Shown here piece by piece: positions 18,733 through 26,772 of a DNA stretch of 64,000 bases. The notes beneath the pieces are model-generated. The model had not been told where the DNA came from, did no database searches, and was given only the letters and a program-made list of their open reading frames with translations. The position numbers and the translations under genes are program-made. How positions within the stretch are numbered: the first letter of the stretch is position 1; every line of letters begins with the position of its first letter. The stretch is from Marinobacter sediminicola (GTDB lineage Bacteria; Pseudomonadota; Gammaproteobacteria; Pseudomonadales; Oleiphilaceae). Where the stretch lies: NCBI RefSeq assembly GCF_031157525.1, contig NZ_JAVIXR010000001.1, forward strand, positions 186,001-250,000, read 5' to 3'.

Positions 18733-20511
18733 TTAAAATTCAATCTCTGGAAGCGCCATTATGGCATCGTCACCAGATCGTATCGCGCTCAGATGTGATG
18801 AACAACGCGGTAAGATGTGGTCAATAAAAAAGCTGGTTGTCGTCAGCTTGTTGGCTGCAAATGTGCTCTGGTCAGTCAGATCATTTGCCGCAGCGATAGC
18901 TGCTTTTAGCATCAACCAGCCTGCCGTTACTGTGGAGCTCAACATAAGGTAGTCGAATGCAACGGCACCGGTGAATTGGTCGTCATTACCCCGCTCAAGA
19001 ACCACGCGCGTCGCATCCTCAAGGAAGGCGACTGCCTGGTCAAATTTTGCTTGGCGCTCTGCGGTTAACACACAATTGCTTTGCAGTGAACCAGTGAATG
19101 GGCGCATGTCTTCAATCAGTTCAGCCATTGCCTGACCCTGATCGCGAACGGTTTTCCGACCAATCAGGTCCAGTGCCTGAATGCCATTAGTACCTTCATA
19201 AATCGGCAGAATGCGGGCGTCACGATAGTGCTGTGCAGCGCCCGTCTCTTCGATAAATCCCATGCCGCCATAGCATTGGATGCCCAAAGAGGTAACTTCC
19301 TGGGCGATTTCTGTGCACCAGCCCTTCACCAGAGGTGTGAGCAGGTCTACTCGGCGCTTATAACGAGCCCTGATGTCGTCTGGCAGGTTCTCCGCATTGG
19401 CGTAATCGACGGCCACGCAGCCGGTGTAGGCGAGACCGCGCGCAGCTTCGGTCAATGTTTTCATGATCATCAGCATTCGGCGTACGTCCGGGTGCTTGAT
19501 GATAGGTGACACGCCTTGTTCGCCGGGAGCCGTGCCTTGAGTGCGCTCCAAGGTATAATCCCGGGCCTGCTGATATGCGCGCTCGGAAATGGACACGCCT
19601 TGCAAACCAACGGTCAGGCGGGCGTTATTCATCATTGTGAACATGCAGGCCAAACCACGATTTTCCTCGCCCACCAGATAGCCAATGGCACCCTCATTGT
19701 CGCCATAACTCATGACGCAGGTTGGGCTGGCGTGGATGCCGAGCTTATGTTCCAGCGAGACCGCCTGGCAGTCGTTTCGCTCCCCGGGCTCACCGGAAGC
19801 ATCCGGGAGATATTTGGGTACGGCAAACAGTGAGATGCCCTTTACCCCCGGAGGGGCATCAGGCAAGCGAGCGAGCACAAGGTGGATAATATTCTCCGCC
19901 ATGTCGTGCTCACCCCAGGTGATGAAAATCTTTTGACCCTTTATCCGGTATACATCGCCATCCGGACGGGCTTGAGTGCGAATGCCTGATAGGTCTGAAC
20001 CAGACTGCGGTTCGGTAAGATTCATGGTTCCGGTCCATTGTCCGGAAATCATTTTCGGCAGTAACAGCTGTTTAAGCTGATCGCTGCCCTTCTCGGAAAG
20101 CGCTTCAACCGCTCCTTGAGACAACAGCGGACAGAGCCCCCAGGCCATGTTCGCGGCATGCCACATTTCCTGAACAGGAATGGCCAGTGAGAAAGGCAGG
20201 CCTTGGCCACCAAACTCCGGGTCAAACTGCAGGCTAGCCCAGCCACTTTCCGCATACTGCTGGTATGCGTCTCGGAAGCCGGCAGGCGTGACCACATTGA
20301 GGTCAGGATCCAGACGTACACCGGTTTGGTCTCCGATGACGTTGGTTGGTGCGATGACGGAACTTGCAAAGCGAGCGGCTTCTTCAAGAATGGCGGCGAC
20401 GACATCCTCGGATGCGTCTTCATAACCGCACGCTTTGGCCATTTCTGAAAACCCTGCGACCTGCTGCAGGGTGAACATCATCTCACGGGTGGGTGCTCTG
20501 AACGCTGTCAT
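18733..20511 (-). CDS. Acyl-CoA dehydrogenase, DmdC-like long form
   Basis: FAD enzyme that introduces a 2,3-trans double bond into acyl-CoA. The 592 aa length and the C-terminal extension after the dehydrogenase core place it in the long subgroup, which includes DmdC (3-methylmercaptopropionyl-CoA dehydrogenase). Signatures are MNLTEPQSGSDLSGIRT, KIFITWGEHDM, QCYGGMGFIEETG and the catalytic Glu439 in PIYEGTNGIQALDL. Its start has AGGGAG. It sits 11 bases after phaB in the same operon. This subgroup is broad and many members act on ordinary acyl-CoAs, so the sulfur substrate is only a possibility. Confidence 0.9.
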   Translation of the reverse strand: MTAFRAPTREMMFTLQQVAGFSEMAKACGYEDASEDVVAAILEEAARFASSVIAPTNVIGDQTGVRLDPDLNVVTPAGFRDAYQQYAESGWASLQFDPEFGGQGLPFSLAIPVQEMWHAANMAWGLCPLLSQGAVEALSEKGSDQLKQLLLPKMISGQWTGTMNLTEPQSGSDLSGIRTQARPDGDVYRIKGQKIFITWGEHDMAENIIHLVLARLPDAPPGVKGISLFAVPKYLPDASGEPGERNDCQAVSLEHKLGIHASPTCVMSYGDNEGAIGYLVGEENRGLACMFTMMNNARLTVGLQGVSISERAYQQARDYTLERTQGTAPGEQGVSPIIKHPDVRRMLMIMKTLTEAARGLAYTGCVAVDYANAENLPDDIRARYKRRVDLLTPLVKGWCTEIAQEVTSLGIQCYGGMGFIEETGAAQHYRDARILPIYEGTNGIQALDLIGRKTVRDQGQAMAELIEDMRPFTGSLQSNCVLTAERQAKFDQAVAFLEDATRVVLERGNDDQFTGAVAFDYLMLSSTVTAGWLMLKAAIAAANDLTDQSTFAANKLTTTSFFIDHILPRCSSHLSAIRSGDDAIMALPEIEF

Positions 20512-20522
20512 GGTTTACTCCC

Positions 20523-21272
20523 TTAGCTCATGTACTGGCCGCCGTTGACCGACATATTGGTGCCGGTCACGAAGCTTGCTTCGTCCGCTGTGAGATAGAC
20601 GACGGCTCTGGCAATGTCTTCAGGCTTGCCAAGGTGGCCAACAGGGATGCCCGCAACAATGTTGTTCAGCACTTTTTCAGGTACCTGGCGCACCATGGGG
20701 GTGTCGATGTAGCCAGGGGATACCGAGTTTGCAGTTACGCCTTTGCGAGCGCCTTCCTGAGCAATGGATTTGGTGAATCCATAAATGCCTGCTTTGGTGG
20801 CGGCATAGTTGCTTTGGCCAAACTGGCCTTTCTCGCCGTTGAGCGACGAAATGTTAACGATGCGGCCAAAACCACGCTCGCACATGTTTTCGAACACTTG
20901 CTGGCACATGTTGAACATGGAAGTCAGGTTCACATTGATAACCTGATTCCACTGTTCTGGCTGCATTCTCTTCAGCGGTGCGTCGTTGGTGATACCGGCG
21001 TTGTTGACCAGAATGTCGATGGGCCCCAGATCCTGCTCTACAGCGGCAGTAAATGCTTTACAGGCTTCAAAGTCGGTTACGTCGAGCGGGTAGATAGCCA
21101 CGTCAACACCCTCTTCACGAAGGCTGGCCTGCCAGTCTTTTGCTTGTGCTGTGAACTCTTCACCGGGTAGGTGAGTGCCCACCACTTTCCGGCCCTGAGC
21201 GGCCAGTGCCTTACACATGGCGGTACCCAGGCCACCGGCTGCTCCGGTAATAACTGCGATACGATTAGTCAT
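20523..21272 (-). CDS. phaB: Acetoacetyl-CoA reductase-type SDR
   Basis: NADPH-dependent short-chain dehydrogenase of 249 aa that interconverts acetoacetyl-CoA and (R)-3-hydroxybutyryl-CoA. The cofactor motif TGAAGGLGTAMC, NNAGITND, the catalytic Ser in NISSLNGEKGQFGQ and the YAATKAG Tyr-Lys pair are present. NGEKGQFGQSNY is characteristic of PhaB. AAGGAG lies before the start. No PHA synthase is in the window. Here it is between malonyl-CoA decarboxylase and the acyl-CoA dehydrogenase, so it may serve oxidation of 3-hydroxyacyl-CoA rather than polymer synthesis. Confidence 0.9.
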   Translation of the reverse strand: MTNRIAVITGAAGGLGTAMCKALAAQGRKVVGTHLPGEEFTAQAKDWQASLREEGVDVAIYPLDVTDFEACKAFTAAVEQDLGPIDILVNNAGITNDAPLKRMQPEQWNQVINVNLTSMFNMCQQVFENMCERGFGRIVNISSLNGEKGQFGQSNYAATKAGIYGFTKSIAQEGARKGVTANSVSPGYIDTPMVRQVPEKVLNNIVAGIPVGHLGKPEDIARAVVYLTADEASFVTGTNMSVNGGQYMS

Positions 21273-21299
21273 GGTGTTCTCCTTACGTTTCAGGGTGGT

Positions 21300-22667
21300 T
21301 TATTTCAAAAGTTTCTTGATATTGGATGACAGGGAAATGGTTCCCTCTGAGGTGTACTGGTTACTGCGATGTACGATTTTTGGAAGCTCGTACAGATAGT
21401 TCACCATCAACCCGGCTGATTGCTTTAGGCCTTTGTCCGATGTGTCTGCCATCCAGTTGAGCCGCGCGAGTTGCGCACCATTGCTCAAATGGAAGTTTGC
21501 GACCGGATCGTTTGCACGGGATGTGCCGGGCTTGGTTGAGCTTAGATAGGTCGCAGCAAGTTTCATGATGGCTTCTTGCTGGGTGCCAGTGGCATCCCCC
21601 TGACTAGCGAGCACGGGATCACGTGGCGGCGGTGTGTTGAGCCATTGTTCCCCCCCAGGTAACTGCATGAGCTGGTCGGCTGACGTGCTGTCCAACCAGC
21701 GGCGGAAGCCGGGGATGGGTGACAGGGTGGCAAACTGCTTAAGCTGAGGGAACTCCACTTGCAGCTTGCTGACCACTTGTTTGATCAGGAAATTACCGAA
21801 GCTGATGCCCGCTAAGCCTTGTTGGGCGTTAGAAATCGAGTAGAAAATGGCGGTATCGGCTTTATCAATGTCCTCTGTTGGCGCGTGCTCGTCCAGAAGT
21901 CTTTGAACATTGTCGGCAAGGCCATTCACCAAAGCCACCTCCACAAAAATCAGTGGTTCGTCTGGCATGTTCGGGTGGATAAAAGCGAAGCAGCGGCGGT
22001 CGAAGTCCAGTCGGTTCTTGAGGTCGCTCCAACTCTTGATGGCGTGCACTGCTTCATAGGCGATCAACTTTTCGAGCATGGCACCACTGGAGTTCCAGCT
22101 GATCTCTTCCAACTGCAACAAACCGATGTCGAACCACGTGGCGAGCAGGTCACGAAGATCCGTTTCCAATGGCTTCAGCTGTGGATAATCTTTGCGCAGG
22201 CGAAGCAGTTCCTCTCGCATATCCACCAGGAATTTCACCCCGGAAGGTACGCCGTTGAACTGCTTCAGCAGTGCCGTTCGGCTGGGTATCAAAGCCTTGC
22301 GTAAGGACTGGGCGGCTTCTGTTTTCTCGTTGTGCTTGGCGTTGTGCCATTGATCGATAGCGCTCTCGACGGACGCCTCGTTAACGCCGTAATGCTCTGC
22401 AAGCAATCCCAGGAAGCGTGTCCTTCCGGTCGTAGTCAGCTTCAGATAGGCGCGGCCCAACAAGGCTGCCCGCTTGCGAGCTTCTACCTGACCGCCATTC
22501 TCAGAGAGGCAATCGTCTATCCACTCCTTAACGATTGCGATGTCAGATTCCGGGAGGTCTTCCGCAACGCTCAGGATGTCTGAGCCACGACGGCCTACGG
22601 ATTCCAGTCCACCTGAAACCAGCTTCTTGAAGGCCCTTTCAAAAATGCTTACGGGTTGCCTCTGCAT
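21300..22667 (-). CDS. Malonyl-CoA decarboxylase
   Basis: Converts malonyl-CoA to acetyl-CoA and CO2. The 455-aa protein has the all-helical N-terminal domain and the GNAT-like catalytic domain with the family motifs SISNAQQGLAGISFGNFLI and FATLSPIPGFRRWLD; the latter region carries the expected catalytic serine. The start at 22667 (MQRQPVSIF) has GGGAG at 8-base spacing; a longer frame reaches 22817 but is poor and overlaps the promoter region. It is the first gene of the operon and is divergent from the MaoC gene, with a palindrome between them. Confidence 0.93.
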   Translation of the reverse strand: MQRQPVSIFERAFKKLVSGGLESVGRRGSDILSVAEDLPESDIAIVKEWIDDCLSENGGQVEARKRAALLGRAYLKLTTTGRTRFLGLLAEHYGVNEASVESAIDQWHNAKHNEKTEAAQSLRKALIPSRTALLKQFNGVPSGVKFLVDMREELLRLRKDYPQLKPLETDLRDLLATWFDIGLLQLEEISWNSSGAMLEKLIAYEAVHAIKSWSDLKNRLDFDRRCFAFIHPNMPDEPLIFVEVALVNGLADNVQRLLDEHAPTEDIDKADTAIFYSISNAQQGLAGISFGNFLIKQVVSKLQVEFPQLKQFATLSPIPGFRRWLDSTSADQLMQLPGGEQWLNTPPPRDPVLASQGDATGTQQEAIMKLAATYLSSTKPGTSRANDPVANFHLSNGAQLARLNWMADTSDKGLKQSAGLMVNYLYELPKIVHRSNQYTSEGTISLSSNIKKLLK

Positions 22668-22740
22668 GACTGCGACTCCCTTGGTGCAAAGCGGGGTTGT
22701 TTGGATTGATGAGAGAAGGCTACCAGAGCATTTTGAAAAA

Positions 22741-22760
22741 ACCAAGTAAAAGTACTTGGT
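22741..22760. promoter_or_regulatory. Palindromic operator, site 1
   Basis: ACCAAGTA (22741-22748), AAAG, TACTTGGT (22753-22760): a perfect 8-bp inverted repeat with a 4-base spacer, between the divergent malonyl-CoA decarboxylase and MaoC genes. TATAAA (22769-22774) lies 8 bases after it and is a likely MaoC -10, so the dyad covers the -35 position. It is nearly identical to the dyad at 26703-26722. Confidence 0.7.
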
Positions 22761-22816
22761 TTGATGGATATAAACCAGTAGTGTAGTCAGTGAATGGATC
22801 AACATGAGGAAGCACA

Positions 22817-23248
22817 ATGCAAGAATTACACGGGTACTATCTTGAAGATCTGGAAATTGGAATGGAGGCGTTCTACGCCAAGACTATTACTGAAGCAGAT
22901 GTGGTTTTGTTCGCGGGCATCAGTGGTGACGACAATCCGGTACATATTAATGCGGAGTACGCGAAGACTACGCCGTTTAAAGAGCGGATTGTTCATGGCA
23001 TGTTCAGTGCAGCGCTGATTTCAGCTGTATTGGGTACGCGTATGCCAGGCCCTGGGGCGATCTATATAGATCAGCAGATTAGATTTAAAGCACCGGTTCA
23101 CATTGGCGATACGGTGGTTGCGTCTGCAAAAGTTATCGAGATTAACGAAGAGCGTCGCCGAGTAAAGTTGGAAACCATCTGCAAGGTGGGTGATAAGGTT
23201 GTTGCGGAAGGTGTCGCCACCAACATGGTTGATCGCCGCCCTGCGTAA
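22817..23248 (+). CDS. MaoC/PhaJ-type (R)-specific enoyl-CoA hydratase
   Basis: Hot-dog hydratase of 143 aa. The hydratase-2 motif is clear: DDNPVHIN with the catalytic Asp and His, in the frame FAGISGDDNPVHINAEYA, followed by RIVHGMFSAALIS. Such enzymes hydrate trans-2-enoyl-CoA to (R)-3-hydroxyacyl-CoA. The ATG has AGGAA upstream. It is divergent from the malonyl-CoA decarboxylase operon, whose acyl-CoA dehydrogenase and PhaB-type enzyme act on the preceding and following intermediates. It is followed 14 bases later by an isochorismatase-family gene. Confidence 0.92.
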   Translation: MQELHGYYLEDLEIGMEAFYAKTITEADVVLFAGISGDDNPVHINAEYAKTTPFKERIVHGMFSAALISAVLGTRMPGPGAIYIDQQIRFKAPVHIGDTVVASAKVIEINEERRRVKLETICKVGDKVVAEGVATNMVDRRPA

Positions 23249-23262
23249 GTCTGGAGACTATT

Positions 23263-23808
23263 ATGTTAATGGATATAGAGAAGTCCATCGTTGCGGTTAT
23301 TGATGTTCAGGCCCGACTATTGGGTGGAGTGCATGAAGCCGATAAACTGGTGAATAACTGCAGTTGGTTGGTTCGTCTGGCAAAGCTGATGGATGTGCCA
23401 GTAGTCGGATCGGAGCAATACCCGGATGGGCTGGGGCCCACGGAGGAAGGTTTGCGTGAATTGGTGGGCCCGGCCAATATATACGGCAAAGCTCACTTTT
23501 CCTGCATTGACGACCCCGGGTTCGAAAAGGCATTCCAGGCGCATGATCGAAAACAGGTTGTCCTGTGCGGCATGGAGTCTCAAGCCTGCGTGATGCAGTC
23601 GGCGATCAGGCTGCTGGAGAAGGGGTTGGACGTATTTGTGGTGGCTGATGCTATTTCAGCGCGTAACTCATACGACACCGAAGTAGCACTGCGTCGGATG
23701 GAGCAGGCCGGTGCCAGAATTGTCACAAAAGAAATGGTCGGGTTCGAGTGGATACGACGTTCTGATGCGGCTCAATTCAAGGCTTTCAGCAAAGAGTTCC
23801 TGCGCTAG
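23263..23808 (+). CDS. Isochorismatase-family cysteine hydrolase
   Basis: 181-aa hydrolase of the isochorismatase/nicotinamidase fold. The catalytic triad can be traced: Asp in AVIDVQARLL, Lys in YGKAHFSC and Cys in CGMESQACVMQSAIRLL. The form most resembles YcaC-like proteins, whose substrate is unknown. GGAG gives good spacing to the ATG at 23263; a second ATG follows two codons later. It is probably co-transcribed with the MaoC gene. Confidence 0.88.
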   Translation: MLMDIEKSIVAVIDVQARLLGGVHEADKLVNNCSWLVRLAKLMDVPVVGSEQYPDGLGPTEEGLRELVGPANIYGKAHFSCIDDPGFEKAFQAHDRKQVVLCGMESQACVMQSAIRLLEKGLDVFVVADAISARNSYDTEVALRRMEQAGARIVTKEMVGFEWIRRSDAAQFKAFSKEFLR

Positions 23809-23815
23809 TAAGTCA

Positions 23816-23848
23816 CGGGGTCCTGATGCCTTGTGGCTAAGGGCCCCG
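23816..23848 (+). terminator. Stem-loop between the isochorismatase gene and the sensor kinase
   Basis: CGGGGTCCT (23816-23824) pairs with AGGGCCCCG (23840-23848) with one G-T wobble, and GCC-TTGT-GGC forms an inner stem. There is no T-run. It may be a Rho-dependent or leaky end of the MaoC operon, or a leader hairpin for the kinase mRNA. Confidence 0.45.
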
Positions 23849-23904
23849 GAGACCGTCAGAATAGGGTCCGACCAGGCAACCCGAGTTCAGAGAACCCGTT
23901 TCCC

Positions 23905-25425
23905 ATGAAAAATCGCACCCCGGAAGAGGGGCTTACCGCCCTGACCGACGACGCTGAGCGCAACCGCTTGCTGGCGGAAATGGCTGAGCAGTCTACCGAT
24001 ATGATTTCCCGGCACACACCGAAGGATTGGCTGTTTATCTATGCGTCTCCGGCGGTTACGCATTTGCTGGGCTATACGGTCGAAGAAATTGTTGGTATCT
24101 CGGCTTACGATCTCTACCATCCAGACGATGTTGAAGACTTCCGGTTGCGGGCACCCACGGTGAGTTATGACCGGGGTTTGTACACCCATACTTATCGCTT
24201 TCGCTGTAAAGATGGACACTACATCTGGTTGGAAAGTACCAGCCGGACCATTCGAGACCCGGAGACCAATGATATCCGGGAAATCCTTGTGGTGTCTCGG
24301 GATGCAACCCATCGAATCATGGCAGATAAAGCAAGCCGGCGTTTGGCGCGGGTGCTGGAGAGCACTCAGGACCTGGTTATATTTGCCAATCTGGATTTTA
24401 CCGTTTCGCACCTGAACGAAGCCGCCCGGAAAGCTCTTGAAATGGAGTGCATGGAATACAGCTCGTTCCCGCTCTCGAGGCTTGTGACTGAGAAAGGCCT
24501 GGCCACCTTGATGGAAGAAGGCTTTCCGGCAGCAAAGGAAACAGGGAGTTGGCGTGGAGAGCTAACGATGCAAAACCTGAACGCATCTCGCATACCGGTC
24601 CTGCTCGAGCTCTTGGCTCACCGCTCCTTGCATGGGGATATTGAGTATTTCTCACTGGTCGCTCACGATCTCACCGAGAAAAAAGCAGCCGAAGACCAAC
24701 TCAAGCAGTATCAGGCCGAAATTGATCATGCCAGCCGGCTGGTCACTATGGGTGAACTGGCATCGAGCCTGGCCCATGAGTTGAACCAGCCACTCTCCGC
24801 TATGGTGAATTATCTCCGGGGCATTGAACGGCGTTTTGCGGACAAGCCCACTCTCGCGTGGAGCGATGTGGAACTGCCGATTACTCGAAGCATCCGGACG
24901 GCGTTGAGAGCAGGTGAGATCATCCATCGGATGATGGATTTCACGAGAAGGCAGGAGCCAGTCGTTACTCGCCTCAATTTACGGGATTTGATCGGGGAGA
25001 TGATCAACTTCTGCGAGAGTACGGCGGAAAGGCACAATGTGTCCGTAGTTTTTGAGCCCGACTTGAATTTGCCAGACGTTAAAGGTGATCGGGTGCAGTT
25101 GGAACAGGTAGTGTTGAACCTGATCGTGAATGCTGTGGAGGCGAGTGGTTCTGCTGATCGTGACGACGCTGCCATTGTGCGAGTCAGAGTTGTACCTCAT
25201 GAGAGTGGGCAATTAAGAGTAGAAGTTGAGGATCAGGGGCGGGGGATTTCCGAGGTAGATATGTCTCGTCTTTTTGATCGCTTTTTCTCAACCAAGGAAA
25301 CTGGGCTAGGAATGGGGCTGGCCATAAGCCGTTCATTGGTAGAGAATCTTGGTGGCGAGCTTTGGGCAGAAAACCTCCCTACGGGCGGCGCACGTTTTTC
25401 ATTTACTCTCAATATTACTGACTGA
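23905..25425 (+). CDS. PAS-domain sensor histidine kinase (FixL-type)
   Basis: 506-aa kinase without membrane segments, so probably cytoplasmic. Two PAS domains occupy roughly residues 20-140 and 145-260; the first contains ISAYDLYHPDDVEDF and a PAC-like HYIWLESTSRTIRD. The HisKA domain carries the phospho-acceptor His291 in SLAHELNQPLSAM. The ATPase domain has LNLIVNAVEAS, VEDQGRGI and GLGMGLAISRSLVE. An upstream in-frame GTG at 23833 lies within a strong hairpin, so the ATG at 23905 is preferred. The haem ligand of FixL cannot be confirmed by eye. It is paired with the response regulator six bases downstream. Confidence 0.9.
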   Translation: MKNRTPEEGLTALTDDAERNRLLAEMAEQSTDMISRHTPKDWLFIYASPAVTHLLGYTVEEIVGISAYDLYHPDDVEDFRLRAPTVSYDRGLYTHTYRFRCKDGHYIWLESTSRTIRDPETNDIREILVVSRDATHRIMADKASRRLARVLESTQDLVIFANLDFTVSHLNEAARKALEMECMEYSSFPLSRLVTEKGLATLMEEGFPAAKETGSWRGELTMQNLNASRIPVLLELLAHRSLHGDIEYFSLVAHDLTEKKAAEDQLKQYQAEIDHASRLVTMGELASSLAHELNQPLSAMVNYLRGIERRFADKPTLAWSDVELPITRSIRTALRAGEIIHRMMDFTRRQEPVVTRLNLRDLIGEMINFCESTAERHNVSVVFEPDLNLPDVKGDRVQLEQVVLNLIVNAVEASGSADRDDAAIVRVRVVPHESGQLRVEVEDQGRGISEVDMSRLFDRFFSTKETGLGMGLAISRSLVENLGGELWAENLPTGGARFSFTLNITD

Positions 25426-25431
25426 TAATTC

Positions 25432-26070
25432 ATGACCTCTAAAAACGACGCACAAACAGTTTTCGTTATTGATGACGACACGGACGTGAGAGATTCATTG
25501 AAGTGGTTGCTTGAGTCTGTAGGTCTCAATGTTCAAACCTACGAGAATGCGATGGCGTTCTTTGAAGCTTTCGATACCGGCGCGAGTGGCTGTATCGTGA
25601 TGGATGTGCGAATGCCAGGATTGAGCGGCATTAACGCTCAGAAAAAGCTGCCGGAATACAATATTGAGCTGCCGGTGATCATGATTTCGGCCCACGGTAA
25701 TGTCGATATGGCGGTGACGGCCCTGACTCAGGGTGCCATTACATTTATCGAAAAGCCATTTGATGACCAAACCCTGATCGATCATGTGCATAACGCATTG
25801 GAAAGAGATCGGAGCCGGTCTGTTCATCGTCGCTCACAGTCTCGTATACGGGACTGTTATGAACGATTGACCCGGAGAGAGCGCCAAGTACTGGAGTTGA
25901 TCGTTAAGGGGTTGTCTAACCAGGAGGCAGCAGACGAACTCGGTATTAACAGGAAAACAGTTGAAGGCCACCGGGCCAATATGACCGCAAAGATGAAAGT
26001 AGATTCGTTTGCGGAACTGGTACAGGTAGCCATCGCGCTAGGATTGGTACAGGGTATTACAAGCTTGTAA
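25432..26070 (+). CDS. FixJ-family response regulator
   Basis: 212-aa regulator with an N-terminal receiver (VFVIDDDTDVRDSL, phospho-acceptor Asp58 in CIVMDVRMPG, and the conserved Lys in FIEKPFDD) and a C-terminal LuxR-type HTH (LTRRERQVLELIVKGLSNQE, then INRKTVEGHRANM). FixJ-family members such as StyR and TodT bind 6-N4-6 palindromes to activate catabolic operons. Matching palindromes occur about 2.7 kb upstream, 0.6 kb downstream and, weakly, 3.1 kb downstream of this gene. It ends 18 bases from the convergent thioesterase gene. Confidence 0.93.
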   Translation: MTSKNDAQTVFVIDDDTDVRDSLKWLLESVGLNVQTYENAMAFFEAFDTGASGCIVMDVRMPGLSGINAQKKLPEYNIELPVIMISAHGNVDMAVTALTQGAITFIEKPFDDQTLIDHVHNALERDRSRSVHRRSQSRIRDCYERLTRRERQVLELIVKGLSNQEAADELGINRKTVEGHRANMTAKMKVDSFAELVQVAIALGLVQGITSL

Positions 26071-26088
26071 ATCCAACTGCACAACGGG

Positions 26089-26514
26089 TCAAAGCCGAGC
26101 GAGGTTTTCTCTTGCAGCGTCCGGTAACCTGATCGGTCTTTGGGTGTTATCGTCAACGCAAACAATCACCGTTTCAGCGGTCGCGCAACACACCCCATCT
26201 TGAAAGATGCCCTGATATAGCTGTATCGAGCTGTTGCCAACATGCGTGACGGCCGTTCCAATATCTACGGTTCCTGGCCAGTGAATTTCAGCGCTCAGTT
26301 GCAAATTCAGATTGACGATTACGAAGGAGGTACCAGGTGAAGTGAGTGGTGCTTCCGAATCGTAGATCAGCTCAACTCGCCCCGTTTCAATAAACGTTGA
26401 AAATACCGCATTGTTCACATGTCCCTGTCGATCCGTGTCTGCATAGCGCAGTTTGTCGTAGGTGCGATGCGGAAACTGTTCCAGAGTCCAATCTTTAGTC
26501 GCGTCAGCTGCCAT
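26089..26514 (-). CDS. Acyl-CoA thioesterase (4HBT hot-dog)
   Basis: 141-aa cytoplasmic hot-dog protein of the 4-hydroxybenzoyl-CoA thioesterase/YbgC type. The conserved opening YADTDRQGHVNNAVFSTFIE contains the Asp and Asn-rich loop that forms the active site. GGGGGA precedes the start. It is divergent from the molybdoenzyme gene and shares its control region. The acyl-CoA substrate is unknown. Confidence 0.87.
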   Translation of the reverse strand: MAADATKDWTLEQFPHRTYDKLRYADTDRQGHVNNAVFSTFIETGRVELIYDSEAPLTSPGTSFVIVNLNLQLSAEIHWPGTVDIGTAVTHVGNSSIQLYQGIFQDGVCCATAETVIVCVDDNTQRPIRLPDAARENLARL

Positions 26515-26656
26515 TTTCGGTTCCCCCTTTCGTCTGGGCTAAAGGAGTCGGAGCATTGCGCACGGCAGTATGTATGTCAAATTGTCCGTCCCTTCCTGGC
26601 GCGTAAGCCAGCTTTAGCATGGGTGCGTCATGCCGCTCCCCGTCGTTCTTAAGTGC

Positions 26657-26678
26657 ATACCCATACAGGCATGGGTAT
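26657..26678. promoter_or_regulatory. Inverted repeat ATACCCAT / ATGGGTAT
   Basis: ATACCCAT (26657-26664) and ATGGGTAT (26671-26678) are separated by ACAGGC, between the thioesterase and the molybdoenzyme genes. The half-site resembles the TACYNMT heptamer bound by NarL-type regulators, though NarL sites are usually spaced by two bases. It could also form a hairpin in the thioesterase leader. Confidence 0.45.
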
Positions 26679-26702
26679 TTACGCTTAATTAAATTTGCAC
26701 AA

Positions 26703-26722
26703 ACCGAGTACAAATACTTGCT
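26703..26722. promoter_or_regulatory. Palindromic operator, site 2
   Basis: ACCGAGTA (26703-26710), CAAA, TACTTGCT (26715-26722). It differs from site 1 at one base in each half outside the spacer. TATGCT (26730-26735) seven bases later is a plausible -10 for the molybdoenzyme gene, so the dyad again occupies the -35 position. It lies in the divergent region shared with the thioesterase. Confidence 0.7.
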
Positions 26723-26772
26723 TTTGGTCTATGCTGTCTTTTCCTAATAACAAAATGAAGAGGGCTCAACCC

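Noticed and set aside
20523..21272. phaB as evidence of a PHA synthesis operon
   Set aside because: No phaC, phaA, phasin or depolymerase is nearby; neighbours are oxidation enzymes.
23833..23904. GTG at 23833 as start of the sensor kinase
   Set aside because: It lies inside a stable hairpin and gives a Pro/Gly/Arg-rich, non-family N-terminus; ATG at 23905 is better.
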